Shown piece by piece: positions 1 through 11,692 of a DNA stretch of 64,000 nt (positions are counted from its first letter, which is position 1; each line of letters starts with the position of its first letter). The stretch is from NCBI GenBank assembly GCA_034440615.1, contig JAOTOM010004787.1, forward strand, positions 156,001-220,000. Reading direction: 5' to 3'. The position numbers and the translations under genes are program-made. This DNA is from Ashinkailepas kermadecensis. Lineage: Eukaryota; Arthropoda; Thecostraca; Neolepadidae. The notes below the pieces were generated by a model that was given only the letters and a program-made list of their open reading frames with translations, searched no databases and had not been told where the DNA came from.

Positions 1-462
1 ACGCCACCTCTCGGAGCCTCCGCACAGGATTAACTGACCTACGGTCGTGCCCGAGACAAGCGTTCTAGTAGCTTCTCCCAAGGATTGTCCTGTCTGCTTC
101 CACAGGCAGGGGGACGTCCTGTAGATTCCCGTAATCAAGGCAGACGAGCTGCATATCAACTGCAGCTGTTTGCACTGGTGTTTGTCAATTCCGCATGCTA
201 TGGCAACTGCCTCCGCGAGTTTTACGGGCAGCATTATCCACCGGTAAATCTTCGATCTTCGAACCTTCTTCCCACGAACGCAGAGCTGTGCTCCTCGGCA
301 CTCACGAAGGACATGAACACCTTCACCATCACCGCCATCAAACCCGATGCTTGTGTCGGCAACACAAGGCTCGGATATTCGGTAACTTTATATTCGCTTT
401 GCCATTGCATGGTAACAGGCAGGGGATGTGACGTGCGACGAATATTACAGCTACATGGTGTT

Positions 463-692
463 TGACGGGTAAGACATCTACGTGACGTGTGACGGGTAAG
501 ACATCTACGTGACGTGTGACGGGTATGACGCTACGTGACGTGTGACGTGTAGGACATCTACGCGACGTGTGACGGGTAAGACATCTACGTGACGTGTTAC
601 GGGTATGACGATACGTGATGTGTGACGGGTATGACAGCTAGGTGATGTGTGACGGGTATGACAGCTAGGTGACGTGTGACGGATATGACAGC
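463..692. repeat. 27-bp minisatellite
   Basis: About eight diverging units built around GTGACGTGTGACGGGTA; the later units shift to GGGTATGACAGCTAGG. A two-copy 33-bp GTGGTGATGGTGG repeat follows at 710-782. Confidence 0.85.
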
Positions 693-1140
693 TGCGCGGG
701 CTGATCGGCGGTGGTGGTGACGGTGGCTGTGTGACATGTTGCTGGTGGTGGTGATGGTGGCTGTGTGACATGTTGCTGGGGCCGCCATGAACGGTAGAGG
801 TAGAGAGGAGAGGAGGGGAGGGGAGGGAACGACGGGCGCCGGGATCGATACCTCCGTCGTGTGACAGTGGCCAGTCAACAGCTGGCCCGCCGACCACGCT
901 GGAAGGCCAGTGCCAGTGCAAACAGCAGGTATTATCGGCGCCACGCCGTATTTGCCGCCGCTGACCGCCTTCCGGCGGAAGTGGCGCGCCCACTCGGAAA
1001 CGGACGTCACCCCCATTGTCCGCCCTCCCCTCCCTCCCCCGCCGCGACCCCTCGCCTGGCCGTGGGCTGGAGCCATAGCGGTGTGACGAGATGGTCACCG
1101 ATGGAAACCAGCTCCCCGCATAGCGAATCATTCTCCCTCG

Positions 1141-1290
1141 TTGGTTCTTTTACGACACACTCAACGCCTGGGTCACACAGCGTCGCCAACCTCTCATGCC
1201 AATGGGTCGCGGACGGGCCCTGTAATTCCGCCAGTTGCCGGATTCGAACCCCGAGTTTATGATCAACAGTCGGACGGTCTTCCTATGGCG
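1141..1290 (-). mobile_element. tRNA-derived SINE, copy C
   Basis: Read on the - strand there is a B-box-like GGGGTTCGAATCCGG, then the shared body TGAGAGGTTGGCGACGC with TGTGACCCAG, ending GTGTCGTAAAAGAA. The head resembles copies B and D (GTTGATC...), with a degenerate A box. No clear target duplication was found. Confidence 0.65.
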
Positions 1291-1488
1291 TGGCGCCTCC
1301 TCAGACGGGTGATGGCTTTTTCACCTCGCCTCTTCACCAGCTGGTGATACCCTCTCTCCACCGCGGTGATCAGCGATGTCTAACATTGGGGGCGGGGCGG
1401 GGAAGGTGGGCCATTGTTCAGCTCGTGGTCCGTTACGTAAGTGAAGCTATTCTGAGATGACTGTCCTGGCTGCATGCTTTCTCATGCT

Positions 1489-1536
1489 GAAGGTAGCTGA
1501 AGGTAGCTAAAGGTAGCTAAAGGTAGCTAAAGGTAG
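1489..1536. repeat. 10-bp tandem repeat AAGGTAGCTA
   Basis: Nearly five tandem copies, with the first units AAGGTAGCTG. Confidence 0.85.
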
Positions 1537-1796
1537 TCTCGTCTCGACTACTGCGCCGTCCGGTGACCTTGATGGTCGCCGAAACAACGTCCTTAAATGC
1601 AAAGCATCCTCGCGGTTGCATTGCAAGCATGCATCGTTGCAATCGCTGCTCTGCTTGCTCGGTTATCGCCAATACCTCGTCGGCCATAAAAGTGCCGTTT
1701 TCCTTGTGTCTTCGGTTCCATGTGTCCAGCCATCTGCCGATCATCGATGAGCCCCTCCGAATGGTGGTCGGTCGGACAACCTGCTCACAAGGCCTC

Positions 1797-2112
1797 TGTC
1801 AGTGGTGCAGGTCTCGCACCATGTGTAGGTCTGACACCATGTGGTGCAGGTTTGACACCATGTGGTGCAGGTCTGACACCATGTGGTGTAGTTTTGGCAC
1901 CATGTGGTACAGGTTTGACACTGTGGTGCAGGTCTGACACCATGTGATGTAGGTCTGACACAATGCGGTGCAGGTCTGCCACCATGTGGTGCAGGTCTGA
2001 CACCATGTGGTGTAGGTCTGACACCATGTGATGTAGGTCTGACACCATGTGGTGCAGGTCTGACACCATGTGGTGTAGGCCTGACACCATGTGGTGCGGG
2101 TCTGGCACCGTG
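1797..2112. repeat. 21-bp minisatellite
   Basis: About 15 units around GTGGTGCAGGTCTGACACC. The unit is a multiple of three and lacks stops, which creates long open frames on both strands; they are not genes. Confidence 0.9.
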
Positions 2113-3856
2113 TGCTATTGCTACGACTGCAGGTGGCACTGGTCCACTGACCTGACACTTTGTGCTCCGTCTGGCCAGAGGTGGGACGCGATGCCATTTC
2201 ACCATCCATGCGAGGGGAGTGGCGCAGACACGAGCGTACCGCCGTGCCTCTCCCATCGCCAGTATGCCGCACGGCCCTGGGCGCAGGGCGGTAGTTCGTC
2301 ATAGCTTATCGTGCCCCATGCTCCCAGCCAGAATAAATTGCCTGCGCCGCCGGTACCGCTGGCACGAGACTAGTCTTAAATCGATTGCACCATGCAGACG
2401 CGGCCGCGTCGGGTGGCACGGTTTGTCGTCACGCCCGACCCCGACCCCAGCCCCCCATGTTTGGCGCGAGCACCTCGTCGGCGGCCGCGTTCGCCGACGA
2501 GGTGTCTGGCTCGCCGTTTTGGCACCGAGCGTACAGCCACGTGGCGCGACAGAAGAGCGGCCCAGCTGACGGGCCGGCCCAGTCTGCGAGCCGGGTCGGC
2601 GCGTGCAGTGCCGCCGCCGGCCACAGAGGTCAGCCGGCGTGACCTGCGGTCGCCGCCGGCGCTGCGGTGTGCGTTTGATGTGGTGCGGGAGCGTGCGTGG
2701 TGGTCACGTGACCGTCTGAGGCGACGTCTCGCCGCCAGGTGGACGGCTAGTCAGGTGACGTGTGCCGGTGTGGTCCCAACACGCCGCCGCCGCCGCTCAG
2801 CTGTGTGGGCCGTTACGTGATGGCGCATGATGTAACACGTTTTCTGCTGCCCGGCCAACGGTTGCCTTTGTGAGCACGCCGCTCGCGATTGTGTTTGCAC
2901 TGCGCAACCTCTCTGCAGCTGTTGACTTGGAAAACGATACGTTGGTGGCAGCGGTATGTTTAATGTGAGGGGCGGAGGTGGACGGGGAAATGCGTTGCCT
3001 TAGATAAGTTTAACTGAATTGCCAACATAGCTAATTTGTCTTCCAATAGTAGCACCTGACCTCATTCTCCACGCCACCAGGTAATTTTGTAAGCCTGCGA
3101 CTGCTCAGTGGTGTCACCACGACGTCGCTTCCAGACGACCGCCCCCGCCCCGCCCCGCCCGAGAACGTTCCTGGGTCCTCCCCGGCACCACCGATGTCAC
3201 TAATGGTGCCACTGTATGCCACTGTACGCCACCAATTACACATATTGCACAGCTGGCTGTTGGTGGTCGGTGAGCCCGGACCTTAATCGTCTGCGCCGCT
3301 CCCCGTGCACCGTCGCTCTCGCTGACCTCGCGATACGCGCCGCCAGCGCCAGCCAGCCGGGGCCGGTCGGACCAGGGGTCGGTCGTATTCGTGTCTGTTC
3401 ATGTCGGGGTGCGCGGGGCCGCGCAGTCGCCGCCCGGCCAGTGCGCTTGGTTCGTCGGCCCGTCGTGGCCCGACTCGCAGTCCAGAAGGTCAGTTTTTCG
3501 TGCGATGGCAGCCGGCCCAGACGCGTGGCGGAACTCAGGCGCGGGGTCGATTTCTCGTCTGGTGGGGTCACCACACCACCACGGCGAGGCGTTTCGCCCG
3601 GGCTGCTGTTGTCGTGTCGCGGCTGGGCGGCTCGGCGGCTTGCGACCGGCGTATGTCGAGACCAGAATCGATACTGCGCCGGCCTCTGTGGGCGGCGGCA
3701 CGGTACGGCGCTGTGCGGCCAGCCAGCCGACAGCGCCGACGCGTCGCTGAAAAACCGCTGCCCTCTGCCCCTGCCCGTGAATAATGAAAACGCGGCCGGC
3801 GCGAGCGGCACTTTTTACCTGCCGACCCGTCGTCACTTGGCACCGCCAGCGTCCAG
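2113..3856. other. CpG-rich single-copy island, no gene recognised
   Basis: GC- and CpG-rich mostly unique sequence with overlapping open frames on both strands, typical of compositional bias. It could hold the promoter or a 5' exon of the rhomboid gene, which lies downstream in + orientation, but no rhomboid N-terminal motif or initiator element is evident. Confidence 0.4.
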
Positions 3857-4990
3857 CCGAGGGGAACTCTGACCCACGGCAGGGGACCAGCCGAGGGGAA
3901 CTCTGACCCACGGCAGGGGACCAGCCGAGGGGAACTCTGACCCACGGCAGGGGACCAGCCGAGGGGAACTCTGACCCACGGCAGGGGACCGAGGGGGGAC
4001 CCACGGCAGGGGGCCGAGGGGAACTCTGACCCACGGCAGGGGACCAGCCGAGGGGAACTCTGACCCACGGCAGGGGACCAGCAGAGGGAACTGACCCACG
4101 GCAGGGGACCGGGGAACTCTGACCCACGGCAGGGGGACCAGCCGAGGGGAACTCTGACCCACGGCAGGGGGCCAGCAGAGGGGAACTCCGACCCACGGCA
4201 GGGGACCAGCCGAGGGGAACTCTGACCCACGGCAGGGGACCAGCCGAGGGGAACTCTGACCCACGGCAGGGGACCAGCCGAGGGAATCTGACCCACGGCA
4301 GGGGACCAGGGGGGAACTCTGACCCACGGCAGGGGACCAGCGGGGGACTCTGAGCCGGAGGGGAACTGAACTCTGACCCACGGCAGGGGGACCCCACGGC
4401 AGGGGACCAGCCGAGGGGAACTCTGACCCACGGCAGGGGACCAGCCGAGGGGAACTCCGACCCACGGCAGGGGACCAGCGAGGGGAACTCTGACCCACGG
4501 CAGGGGACCAGCCGAGGGAATCTGACCCACGGCAGGGGACCAGCCGAGGGGAACTCTGACCCACGGCAGGGGACCAGCCGAGGGGAACTCTGACCCACGG
4601 CAGGGGGCCAGCAGAGGGGAACTCTGACCCACGGCAGGGGGCCAGCAGAGGGGAACTCTGACCCACGGCAGGGGGCCAGCATAGGGGAACTCTGACCCAC
4701 GGCAGGGGACCATCCGATGGGAACTCTGACCCACGGCAGGGGGCCAGCAGAGGGAACTCTGACCCACGGCAAGGGACCAGCAGAGGAGAACTCTGACCCA
4801 CGGCAGGGGACCAGCAGAGGAGAACTCTGACCCACGGCAGGGGACCAGCCGAGGGGAACTCTGACCCATGGCAGGCGGCCAGCATAGGGGAACTCTGACC
4901 CACTGCAGGCGGCCAGCATAAGGGAACTCTGACCCACAACACGAGGGGAACTCTGACCCCACTGCAGGGACTAACAGAGGGGAAGCTCTG
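3857..4990. repeat. 34-bp minisatellite, about 33 copies
   Basis: Units begin AGGGGAACTCTGACCCACGG followed by CAGGGGACCAG. There are many internal deletions near 4000-4400 and a shift to CAGCAGAG variants after 4600. Open frames of more than 400 codons on the - strand here are repeat translations. Confidence 0.93.
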
Positions 4991-6337
4991 ACCTACCGCA
5001 AGGGAGCCACAACAACCTCGACCTTCAGCGCAGGGAAGCAGTTGGAGGCTCACAGCACGAGGAAAGAAAAGAAAGCTCTACTACCCGTCAAGACATAACC
5101 AGCGGAGGAAAATACACTTTTTAATCACGACAATATATTGATAATTTGTTGGCTATATATTTAAGGCACATAGCCCATCTGGTCTGGCAACTGTGCAACA
5201 GTCTGGGAATTGTGCAACGGTCTCGTAACTCAGCTCCAAACGGCTTGGAATCTCCGTCCTCACCAAATTTTCGCTTGTGCGTGAAACTGATGCTGAGAGC
5301 TTCGTGTGGTTCTTCCTGCGCTTTATTTTAGAACTGACCACAGCAATGACCCTCAGCTGCCGACATGCATCTTCAGCCCCGAGGTAGGTTGTTCCACTTC
5401 GTCGTGCGCCGTTCGATTGCAGCGTGTTGTGTATAAGTACGGCATGTATCTGCTGGCCGGCATTTCCTGACGGTTGTCTACTCCGCAGATGAGTGGGAAG
5501 AGGTCCCGCAGCTTCAAGTGTGCAGTTCATCATCGGGACCGTGAAGTGCGCAGCGAAAACGACTTCCATCTCATCACCAAGCCCATCTCACCATTCCAAA
5601 GGTGCGAATGATTATCGGGAATATAATGTCGGTATCATAGCGATCAAACTGCACTTCAAGGCTTCCAGAGACGCTTACATACCACAACTTCTTTGTCATC
5701 CGACTTGTGTAAGCTTGGCGAGTTGCCCAACATCACCACGAATGTATTAAACAGCTGGAAGCTGTTTTACCCATGCCTGATAGTTCTCATTATGAACTAC
5801 AGCAGTGAAACACAAGGGAGGGCGTACATTTTCGACCATGCTTAAGGGACACGGGAGAAAATCTGTTATCACGGTTGCAGGGATTGTGCAGGGTAAACTA
5901 CTTACCGTTGCCTTGGCATGGAACTGTAGTGCTCAATGAAAATTGATATATGAATCAGTCAATAGCACACAAAGTATATGCTTCGATTAGCAGACTAATA
6001 TACATGATTTCCTAAGTGTAAGAACGGGTACTGTTTTAAATGGCGTGCTGCCATGATGGCATCGCTTGCACAGATTGCCATTGTTGCGCCATAATCAACA
6101 CACCTGGCTGCCGGCTTCACACCGTGTATCTAATTAACTTGCTGATGAAGGCATCTGATTATGGTGCAACAAGCAAGGCCAACGTGAAAAATCCAGGAAC
6201 TTGACGAGACACAGCCCACCCTCATTCTATGCTGGTATGCCAGGCGGGTTAGCCTGGCTAGCAGGAGCGGCGGGGTGCCGAACACTGGTCGGCGGGGTTC
6301 GAGCCGGGGGTGTGACCTGTGCACTGGTCTGCCTCAG
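4991..6337. other. Single-copy stretch before the rhomboid exon, nothing recognised
   Basis: About 1.3 kb of mixed composition without tandem repeats. A 138-codon - strand frame at 5153-5569 has no recognisable domain. An upstream rhomboid exon could lie here or before the window; none can be proved. Confidence 0.4.
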
Positions 6338-6455
6338 GATGGTGAAGGTGATCGCCGACGAGTACCTGACCGACGAGCGGGACCGCAAGTACTATGCCGA
6401 CCACTACCGCTGCTGTCCGCCGCCGCTGTTCATCATCTCAGTCACTCTGCTCGAG
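6338..6455 (+). CDS. Rhomboid-family protease, first recognised coding exon
   Basis: This exon encodes the cytosolic juxtamembrane part and the start of the first transmembrane helix of a rhomboid/RHBDL-type intramembrane serine protease. Visible residues 1-39 include TDERDRKYYADHY, the CCPPP turn and LFIISVTLLE, a block typical of animal rhomboids. The acceptor is ..GCCTCAG at 6331-6337 and the donor is GAG|GTGGGT at 6455/6456, in phase 0. The exon enters with one base completing a codon, so at least one upstream exon must exist; I could not find it, and the ATG at 6339 is probably internal. The donor sits at the head of a minisatellite made of copies of itself (6453-6735). The family cleaves membrane substrates such as EGF-ligand precursors in the secretory pathway; which paralogue this is remains open. 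Confidence 0.85.
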
Positions 6456-6735
6456 GTGGGTGCCGACGGGACGTGACACGGGCGTACTGTTGTTTGAGGT
6501 GGGTGCCGTTGTCTGAGGTGGGTGCCGTTGTCTGATGTGGGTGCTGTTATCTGAGGTGGGTGCCGTCTGGGCGTGACACGGGCGTGCTGTTGTCTGAGGT
6601 GGGTGCCGTTGTCTGAGGTGGGTGCCGTTGTCTGAGGTGGGTGCCGACGGGACGTGACACGGGTGTGCTGTTATCTGAGGTGGGTGCTGTTATCTGAGGT
6701 GGGTGCCGTCGGGGCGCGACACGGGCGTGCTGTCG
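6453..6735. repeat. 19-bp minisatellite seeded by a splice donor
   Basis: The array starts at the rhomboid exon's own GAG|GTGGGTGCC. It carries about nine further copies of TCTGAGGTGGGTGCCGTTG, some linked by a longer ACGTGACACGGGCGTGCTG spacer, so a chain of donor-like sites follows the true donor. Confidence 0.88.
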
Positions 6736-7267
6736 TTCCGTGATGAGTCCGTCACCCGAGAGTTTCAACCCTCTTCGGCGCTCCAAACTGGCGGAGCTGA
6801 AGTTGAGACAAAGCCGGCTGTGCAGGACTTCGGTCGAAGTCAAGCCAGGAGAGACCGTCAGCCGAAGACAATTACGCTAAAGTGAACACTACTTGTTGTG
6901 TGGCACATTTAAAGATGTCCAATCTATCAACTTCGAGGCTCCGAGAAAAAATCAGTTATTTTAGTGACTGCTTTCAATCACCAATCCGTGCTACGCAGCT
7001 GCCTGAGTGGACTGACTCCCGCAAAATACACAGTACATCGAAACAATCCGCCGATGCGTCAGAGGCATGCACCCAACACTCGACTAGGCAACATAAAGAC
7101 ATACAGTGCAGCAGTGGGTGACCGTCCGACCTGCATATGTTCGCTTCAGTGCGGGCTGTGCCTGGTGACATCGCCTCGTCCCCGTCCCCGTCCCCGTCCT
7201 TGTGTTGGCACCTGGTGCAATGTGGCCTCCCAATGAGACCTGCTCCGCAAAAGGAGCAGATGCCAGC
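6736..7267. other. Single-copy intron sequence, nothing recognised
   Basis: About 530 bp between two arrays in rhomboid intron 1; it includes a short CCGTCC repeat near 7180-7200 and no coding signal. Confidence 0.5.
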
Positions 7268-7568
7268 CAGCACCAGCCAGCTGCGCCGGTGGTCGGGTGG
7301 TGTGGTCATCTGCCGACTGGGGCGGCCTGTGTGTGGTGCAGCTGTCCTGGTGGTGTGGTCATCTGCCGACTGGCCCAGCCTGTGTGTGGTGCAGCTGTCC
7401 TGGTGGTGTGGTCATCTGCCGACTGGGGCGGCCTGTGTGTGGTGCAGCTGTCCTGGTGATGGCTGGTGTTGGCTGGTATTGGCTGGTGTTGGTTGGTGCT
7501 GGCCGGTGCTGGCTAGCCGGTGCTGGCTGGTGCCGACTGGTTCCAACTGGTGCCGCCTGGTGTTGCTG
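7268..7568. repeat. 53-bp tandem repeat and GGCTGGTGTT repeat
   Basis: Three near-identical 53-bp units with TGTGGTCATCTGCCGACTGG (starts 7301, 7354, 7407). These are followed by an irregular GGCTGGTGTT/GGCTGGTGCC run to about 7568. Confidence 0.88.
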
Positions 7569-8144
7569 CCTGAGAGCTCCTGTGGCGGCATTTCACTACA
7601 TATCCAGCTGTCTCCCGTACATTGTTCACGTGTTGAGAGCTCCTGTGGCGGCATTTCACTACATATCCAGCTGTCTCCCGTACATTGTTCACGTGTTGAG
7701 AGCTCCTGTGGCGGCATTTCACTACATATCCAGCTGTCTCCCGTACATTGTTCACGTGTTGAGAGCTCCTGTGGCGGCATTTCACTACATATCCAGCTGT
7801 CTCCCGTACATTGTTCACGTGTTGAGAGCTCCTGTGGCGGCATTTCACTACATATCCAGCTGTCTCCCGTACATTGTTCACGTGTTGAGAGCTCCTGTGG
7901 CGGCATTTCACTACATATCCAGCTGTCTCCCGTACATTGTTCACGTGTTGAGAGCTCCTGTGGCGGCATTTCACTACATATCCAGCTGTCTCCCGTACAT
8001 TGTTCACGTGTTGAGAGCTCCTGTGGCGCCATTTCACTACATATCCAGCTGTCTCCCGTACATTGTTCACGTGTTGAGAGCTCCTGTGGCGCCATTTCAC
8101 TACATATCCAGCTGTCTCCCGTACATTGTTCACGTGTTGAGCAT
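7569..8144. repeat. 63-bp minisatellite, nine near-identical copies
   Basis: Units begin GAGAGCTCCTGTGGCGGCAT and end ATTGTTCACGTGTT. Seven units carry GGCGGC and the last two GGCGCC; otherwise I see no differences. The unit is 21 codons without stops in several frames, giving frames of 236-381 codons that are repeat artefacts. Confidence 0.93.
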
Positions 8145-8723
8145 GTTGACAACCCCGCGCATTGTCGGAAGCAATTGCTAAAACGGCCCCTTCAGGTTCA
8201 GGAGTCCTTCGTGTGCTGTTCACTTCGATTGATGTCTTTTACATATAATTTTTGCAAGGAAAGTCATTCGATTGAGTCATGACTTACCCAGACATAGCAT
8301 TGTGAGGGTCGCTAGGAGGTATGTAGTTTGTTAAAACACCCACCAGGTAGTGAGCTTCACGCCTGCTTCTACCACGGCATGCTCTGTCCAGATGATCCTG
8401 TCTAGCTCTGCTCATAATTTCTGCACTGTTCTACTGGTTCGCACGGCGATGAATCGGTTACGTCGTGTAAAGACACACTCGGGTTTGCAGGACTATTCGG
8501 ATATTTTCCTGGATATCCAATGGGGAGTGCATAGCGTATTTGGAAATTGTCTCATTTGGATGGCCGACGGAAGATTGCTTCTCGAAGGCCTATTGCGGAG
8601 CAGTTAAACAATAATACGTCAAGTCAGCGGCATGTGTTTGTTCTCTAGCATTGCCGTTGGGAGTTACTGCGATGGTAATCAGCAGGCGCGCTCACACAGC
8701 ATGCAGCGACACGCTCCATCAGA
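8145..8723. other. Single-copy intron sequence, nothing recognised
   Basis: About 580 bp in rhomboid intron 1 with moderate GC and no repeat, splice-bounded frame or element. Confidence 0.5.
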
Positions 8724-8992
8724 CCAGGCAGCTCATCTCTGAGCGCGCCTGTCAGCCTAGGCAGCTCATCTCTGAGCGCGCCTAGCAGTCCAGGCAGCTT
8801 ATCTCTAAGCGCGCCTAGCAGCCCAGACAACTCATCTCTGAGCGTGCCTAGCAGCCCAGACAACTCATCTCTGAGCGCGCCTGTCAGCCTAGGCAGCTCA
8901 TCTCTGAGCGCGCCTAGCAGTCCAGGCAGCTCATCTCTGAATGTGCCTAGCAGTCCAGGCAGCTCATCTCTGAGCCCGCCTAGCAGCCTAAG
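8724..8992. repeat. 33-bp minisatellite, about eight copies
   Basis: Units around GGCAGCTCATCTCTGAGCGC followed by GCCTAGCAGTCCA. Confidence 0.9.
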
Positions 8993-9446
8993 CTGCCGAG
9001 CCGCAGTCGCTAATAGCGCACGATTTTCGCCGGCTTCGAGCAGTATTGAGCCGAACTTCGTGCCGGATAATTGCTGGACTTAGCTATATGCTATTAATTC
9101 AGAATGTCGTGACCCGATGCAGCGGACACCCCCATATCACGATATGTCGCCATATAAACAATAATGATGGGTTGCTCCATTCAGAGTGCGGTGCCCTTTA
9201 TCGTCCGGCTTATCCTTGTCACTGCCCACAATCATGCTGGCGTTGCCATCGACAGCTCAGATATGCCGACCACATTTGTGCCCTCCCACAATACTGTCTT
9301 ACAACTCTTCGTTGGCGGACCTCCGATGGACCATTATAGCTGATGCCATAAAAGCCACCTCGGTATTTGTGGACTGCTGATGAGCCGCCATAAAATGCAT
9401 AACGCAATCCATAAATTCAGCACACGAAGCCAGCATATACCACAGA
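8993..9446. other. Single-copy intron sequence, nothing recognised
   Basis: About 450 bp of unique sequence; no gene or element recognised. Confidence 0.5.
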
Positions 9447-9598
9447 GCCGACGCCGGTCAGATCCAACGCCACCACAGAGCGGACACCGATCAGATCCAA
9501 TGGCACCACAGAGCGGACACTGGTCAGATCCAATGGCACCACAGAGCGGACACTGGTCAGATCCAGCGACACCACAGAGCGGACACCGGTCAGACCCA
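9447..9598. repeat. 33-bp minisatellite, about five copies
   Basis: Units around GCACCACAGAGCGGACACTG followed by GTCAGATCCAATG. Confidence 0.88.
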
Positions 9599-9699
9599 AC
9601 GAACACGCGGGTCCCCGGAGTCCAAAACTCTTGGAGCCGACGGATCTCTGAGTACACTGATACCTGGATCCCTTTGAACTCACATAGTCTGTATCCGGT

Positions 9700-10405
9700 G
9701 TGGCTCTGACCGGTCCTTCTGTGTCTGGTGTGGCTCTGGTCGGCCCGTCCGTGTATGGTGTGGCTCTGGCCGTCTGTGTCTGGTGTGGCTCTGGCCGTCT
9801 GTGTCTGGTGTGGCTCTGACCGTCTGTGTCTGGTGTGGCTCTGACTGATCCGTCTGTGTCTGGTGTGGCTCTGACTGATCCGTCTGTGTCTGGTGTGGTT
9901 CCGGCCGTCTGTGTCTGGTGTGGCTTTGACTGGTCCGTCTATGTCTGGTGTGGCTCTGGTTGGCCCGTCTGTGTCTGGTGTGGCTCTGACTGGCCCGTTT
10001 GTGTCTGGTGTGGCTCTGGTCGGCCCGTCTGTGTCTGGTGTGGCTCTGGTCGGCCGTCTGTATCTGGTGTGGCTCTGACTGGTCCGTCTGTGTCTGGTGT
10101 GGCTCTGGTCGGCCGTCTGTGTCTGGTGTGGCTCTGACCGTCTGTGTCTGGTGTGGCTCTGGTCGGCCCGTCTGTGTCTGGTGTGGCTCTGGTCGGCCGT
10201 CTGTGTCTGGTGTGGCTCCAGCCGTCTGTGTATGGTGTGGCTCTGGCCGTCTGTGTCTAGTGTGGCTCTGGTCGGCCCGTCTGTGTCTGGTGTGGCTCTG
10301 GCCGTCTGTGTCTGGTGTGGCTCTGGTCGGCCCGTCTATGTATGGTGTGGCTCTGGTCGGCCGTCTGTGTATGGTGTGGCTCTGGCCGTCTGTGTCTGAC
10401 GAGGT
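9700..10405. repeat. 18- to 30-bp minisatellite, GTGTCTGGTGTGGCTCTG
   Basis: About 28 copies of GTGTCTGGTGTGGCTCTG with spacers of none, GCCGTCT or TCGGCCCGTCT. The mixed unit lengths suggest repeated unequal exchange among sub-units. Confidence 0.9.
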
Positions 10406-11121
10406 GTGGGCGTGTTAATTGGCTGGCGACGCTGACAGCGAGCTCAATGAGCGGTCTGTCTGGCACGCCGCAAACAAACCTCACAACACCAACTGCACGA
10501 CCCGCTGACACAGCCGGGGGAGCCGGCCAACACCGATTACCTCTGCTCCTTCAGCCCAGCTGAGTGCAGCTCCTGGGAGGCGGCGCTGGTCTCAATCTCT
10601 CTGCCTCTGACTTAGCCGTTACTGCGGTGTTGTGCTGGCATGAATATGTCATTTTGCTGTGCTTCCTCGTGGAGCGAAATTGGAAGCCCCGTTCTACAGC
10701 GAGTGGGCCCGTGCCGATATCATGTGCAGAGGAGGTCGCGTGACTGTCAGAGGTTCGGGACGGACTTATGGCCTGGTGTGTCGTGTGGCGGGTGCGTGGC
10801 TAGCCATGGCCTCCTCAGAGCAGACTTCAAAATGCTGCCTCTGCCGCCATATTGTGGCAATATCCCTCACTGCATGGCAGTAGCAAATGGTGAAGCCTGA
10901 CTTATTGCACTCCGACTAGTCACTGCTGACATGAGGGCTGGACACGCCCACTTCGTGAATGGCAATAATCCCACACGGCGCCGCACGTCCCCGGCGCCGC
11001 ACAATACGGTGTGTGGCTGCCGTACGTGAGGAGCAGGGCTCCGACCTCGAGTACTCGACCATGTTACATGTGCGACCTGTGCCGGAGACGGCGTCTGCAA
11101 GGACAGGACGGCCGGCGTCAG
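10406..11121. other. Single-copy intron sequence, nothing recognised
   Basis: About 700 bp, CpG-containing, no tandem array and no recognised coding exon. Confidence 0.45.
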
Positions 11122-11470
11122 GGAACTGTGCGGCCGTCACAGGTCACGGTCACAGTCCGAGATCGCACGTCACAGGTCACGGTCACAGTCCGAGATCACA
11201 CGTCACAGGTCACGGTCACAGGTCACGGTCACAGGCCACCGTCACAGGTCACGGCCACAGTCCGAGATCACACGTCACAGGTCACGGCCACAGTCCGAAA
11301 TCACTGCGGACTGTGCCGGAGACATCTCACCACTGCGGGCTGTACCGGGGACGACATCTCACCACTGCGGCCTGTACCGGAGACGACATCTTACCACTGC
11401 GGGCTGTACCGGAGACGACATCTCACCACTGCGGGCTGTACCGGAGACGACATCTCACCACTGCCGCCTG
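11122..11470. repeat. Two adjoining minisatellites
   Basis: 11122-11302 repeats GTCACGGTCACAGTCCGAGA with CACACGTCACAG. 11304-11470 repeats CGACATCTCACCACTGCGGG followed by CTGTACCGGAGA about five times. Confidence 0.88.
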
Positions 11471-11692
11471 TCATCGTGTACGGCTGGACGGACGGCCCGA
11501 CCCGTTTCTGCAGGGCTATCACAACGATCAACGGCCGAGTCGACTTTTATGAAGCCGAATACAAGGCGCTTGTAGTGATTACGGGGAAGAGCATGATTAC
11601 AAACGCTGTTCATCAAATCGCACTATCGCCCTCGTGTTCATGTTATCTACATGTACTGGTGTGTTGGCGCAGCGCGGCGAAACCTTTGGAGT

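Noticed and set aside
3399..4937. 512-codon - strand frame rich in SEFPSAGPLPWVR-type repeats
   Set aside because: It is the translation of a 34-bp minisatellite; similar frames exist in all three frames and there are no splice or start signals.
5153..5569. 138-codon non-repeat frame on the - strand
   Set aside because: No recognisable domain and no supporting splice or promoter signal; it could be chance in moderately GC-rich DNA.
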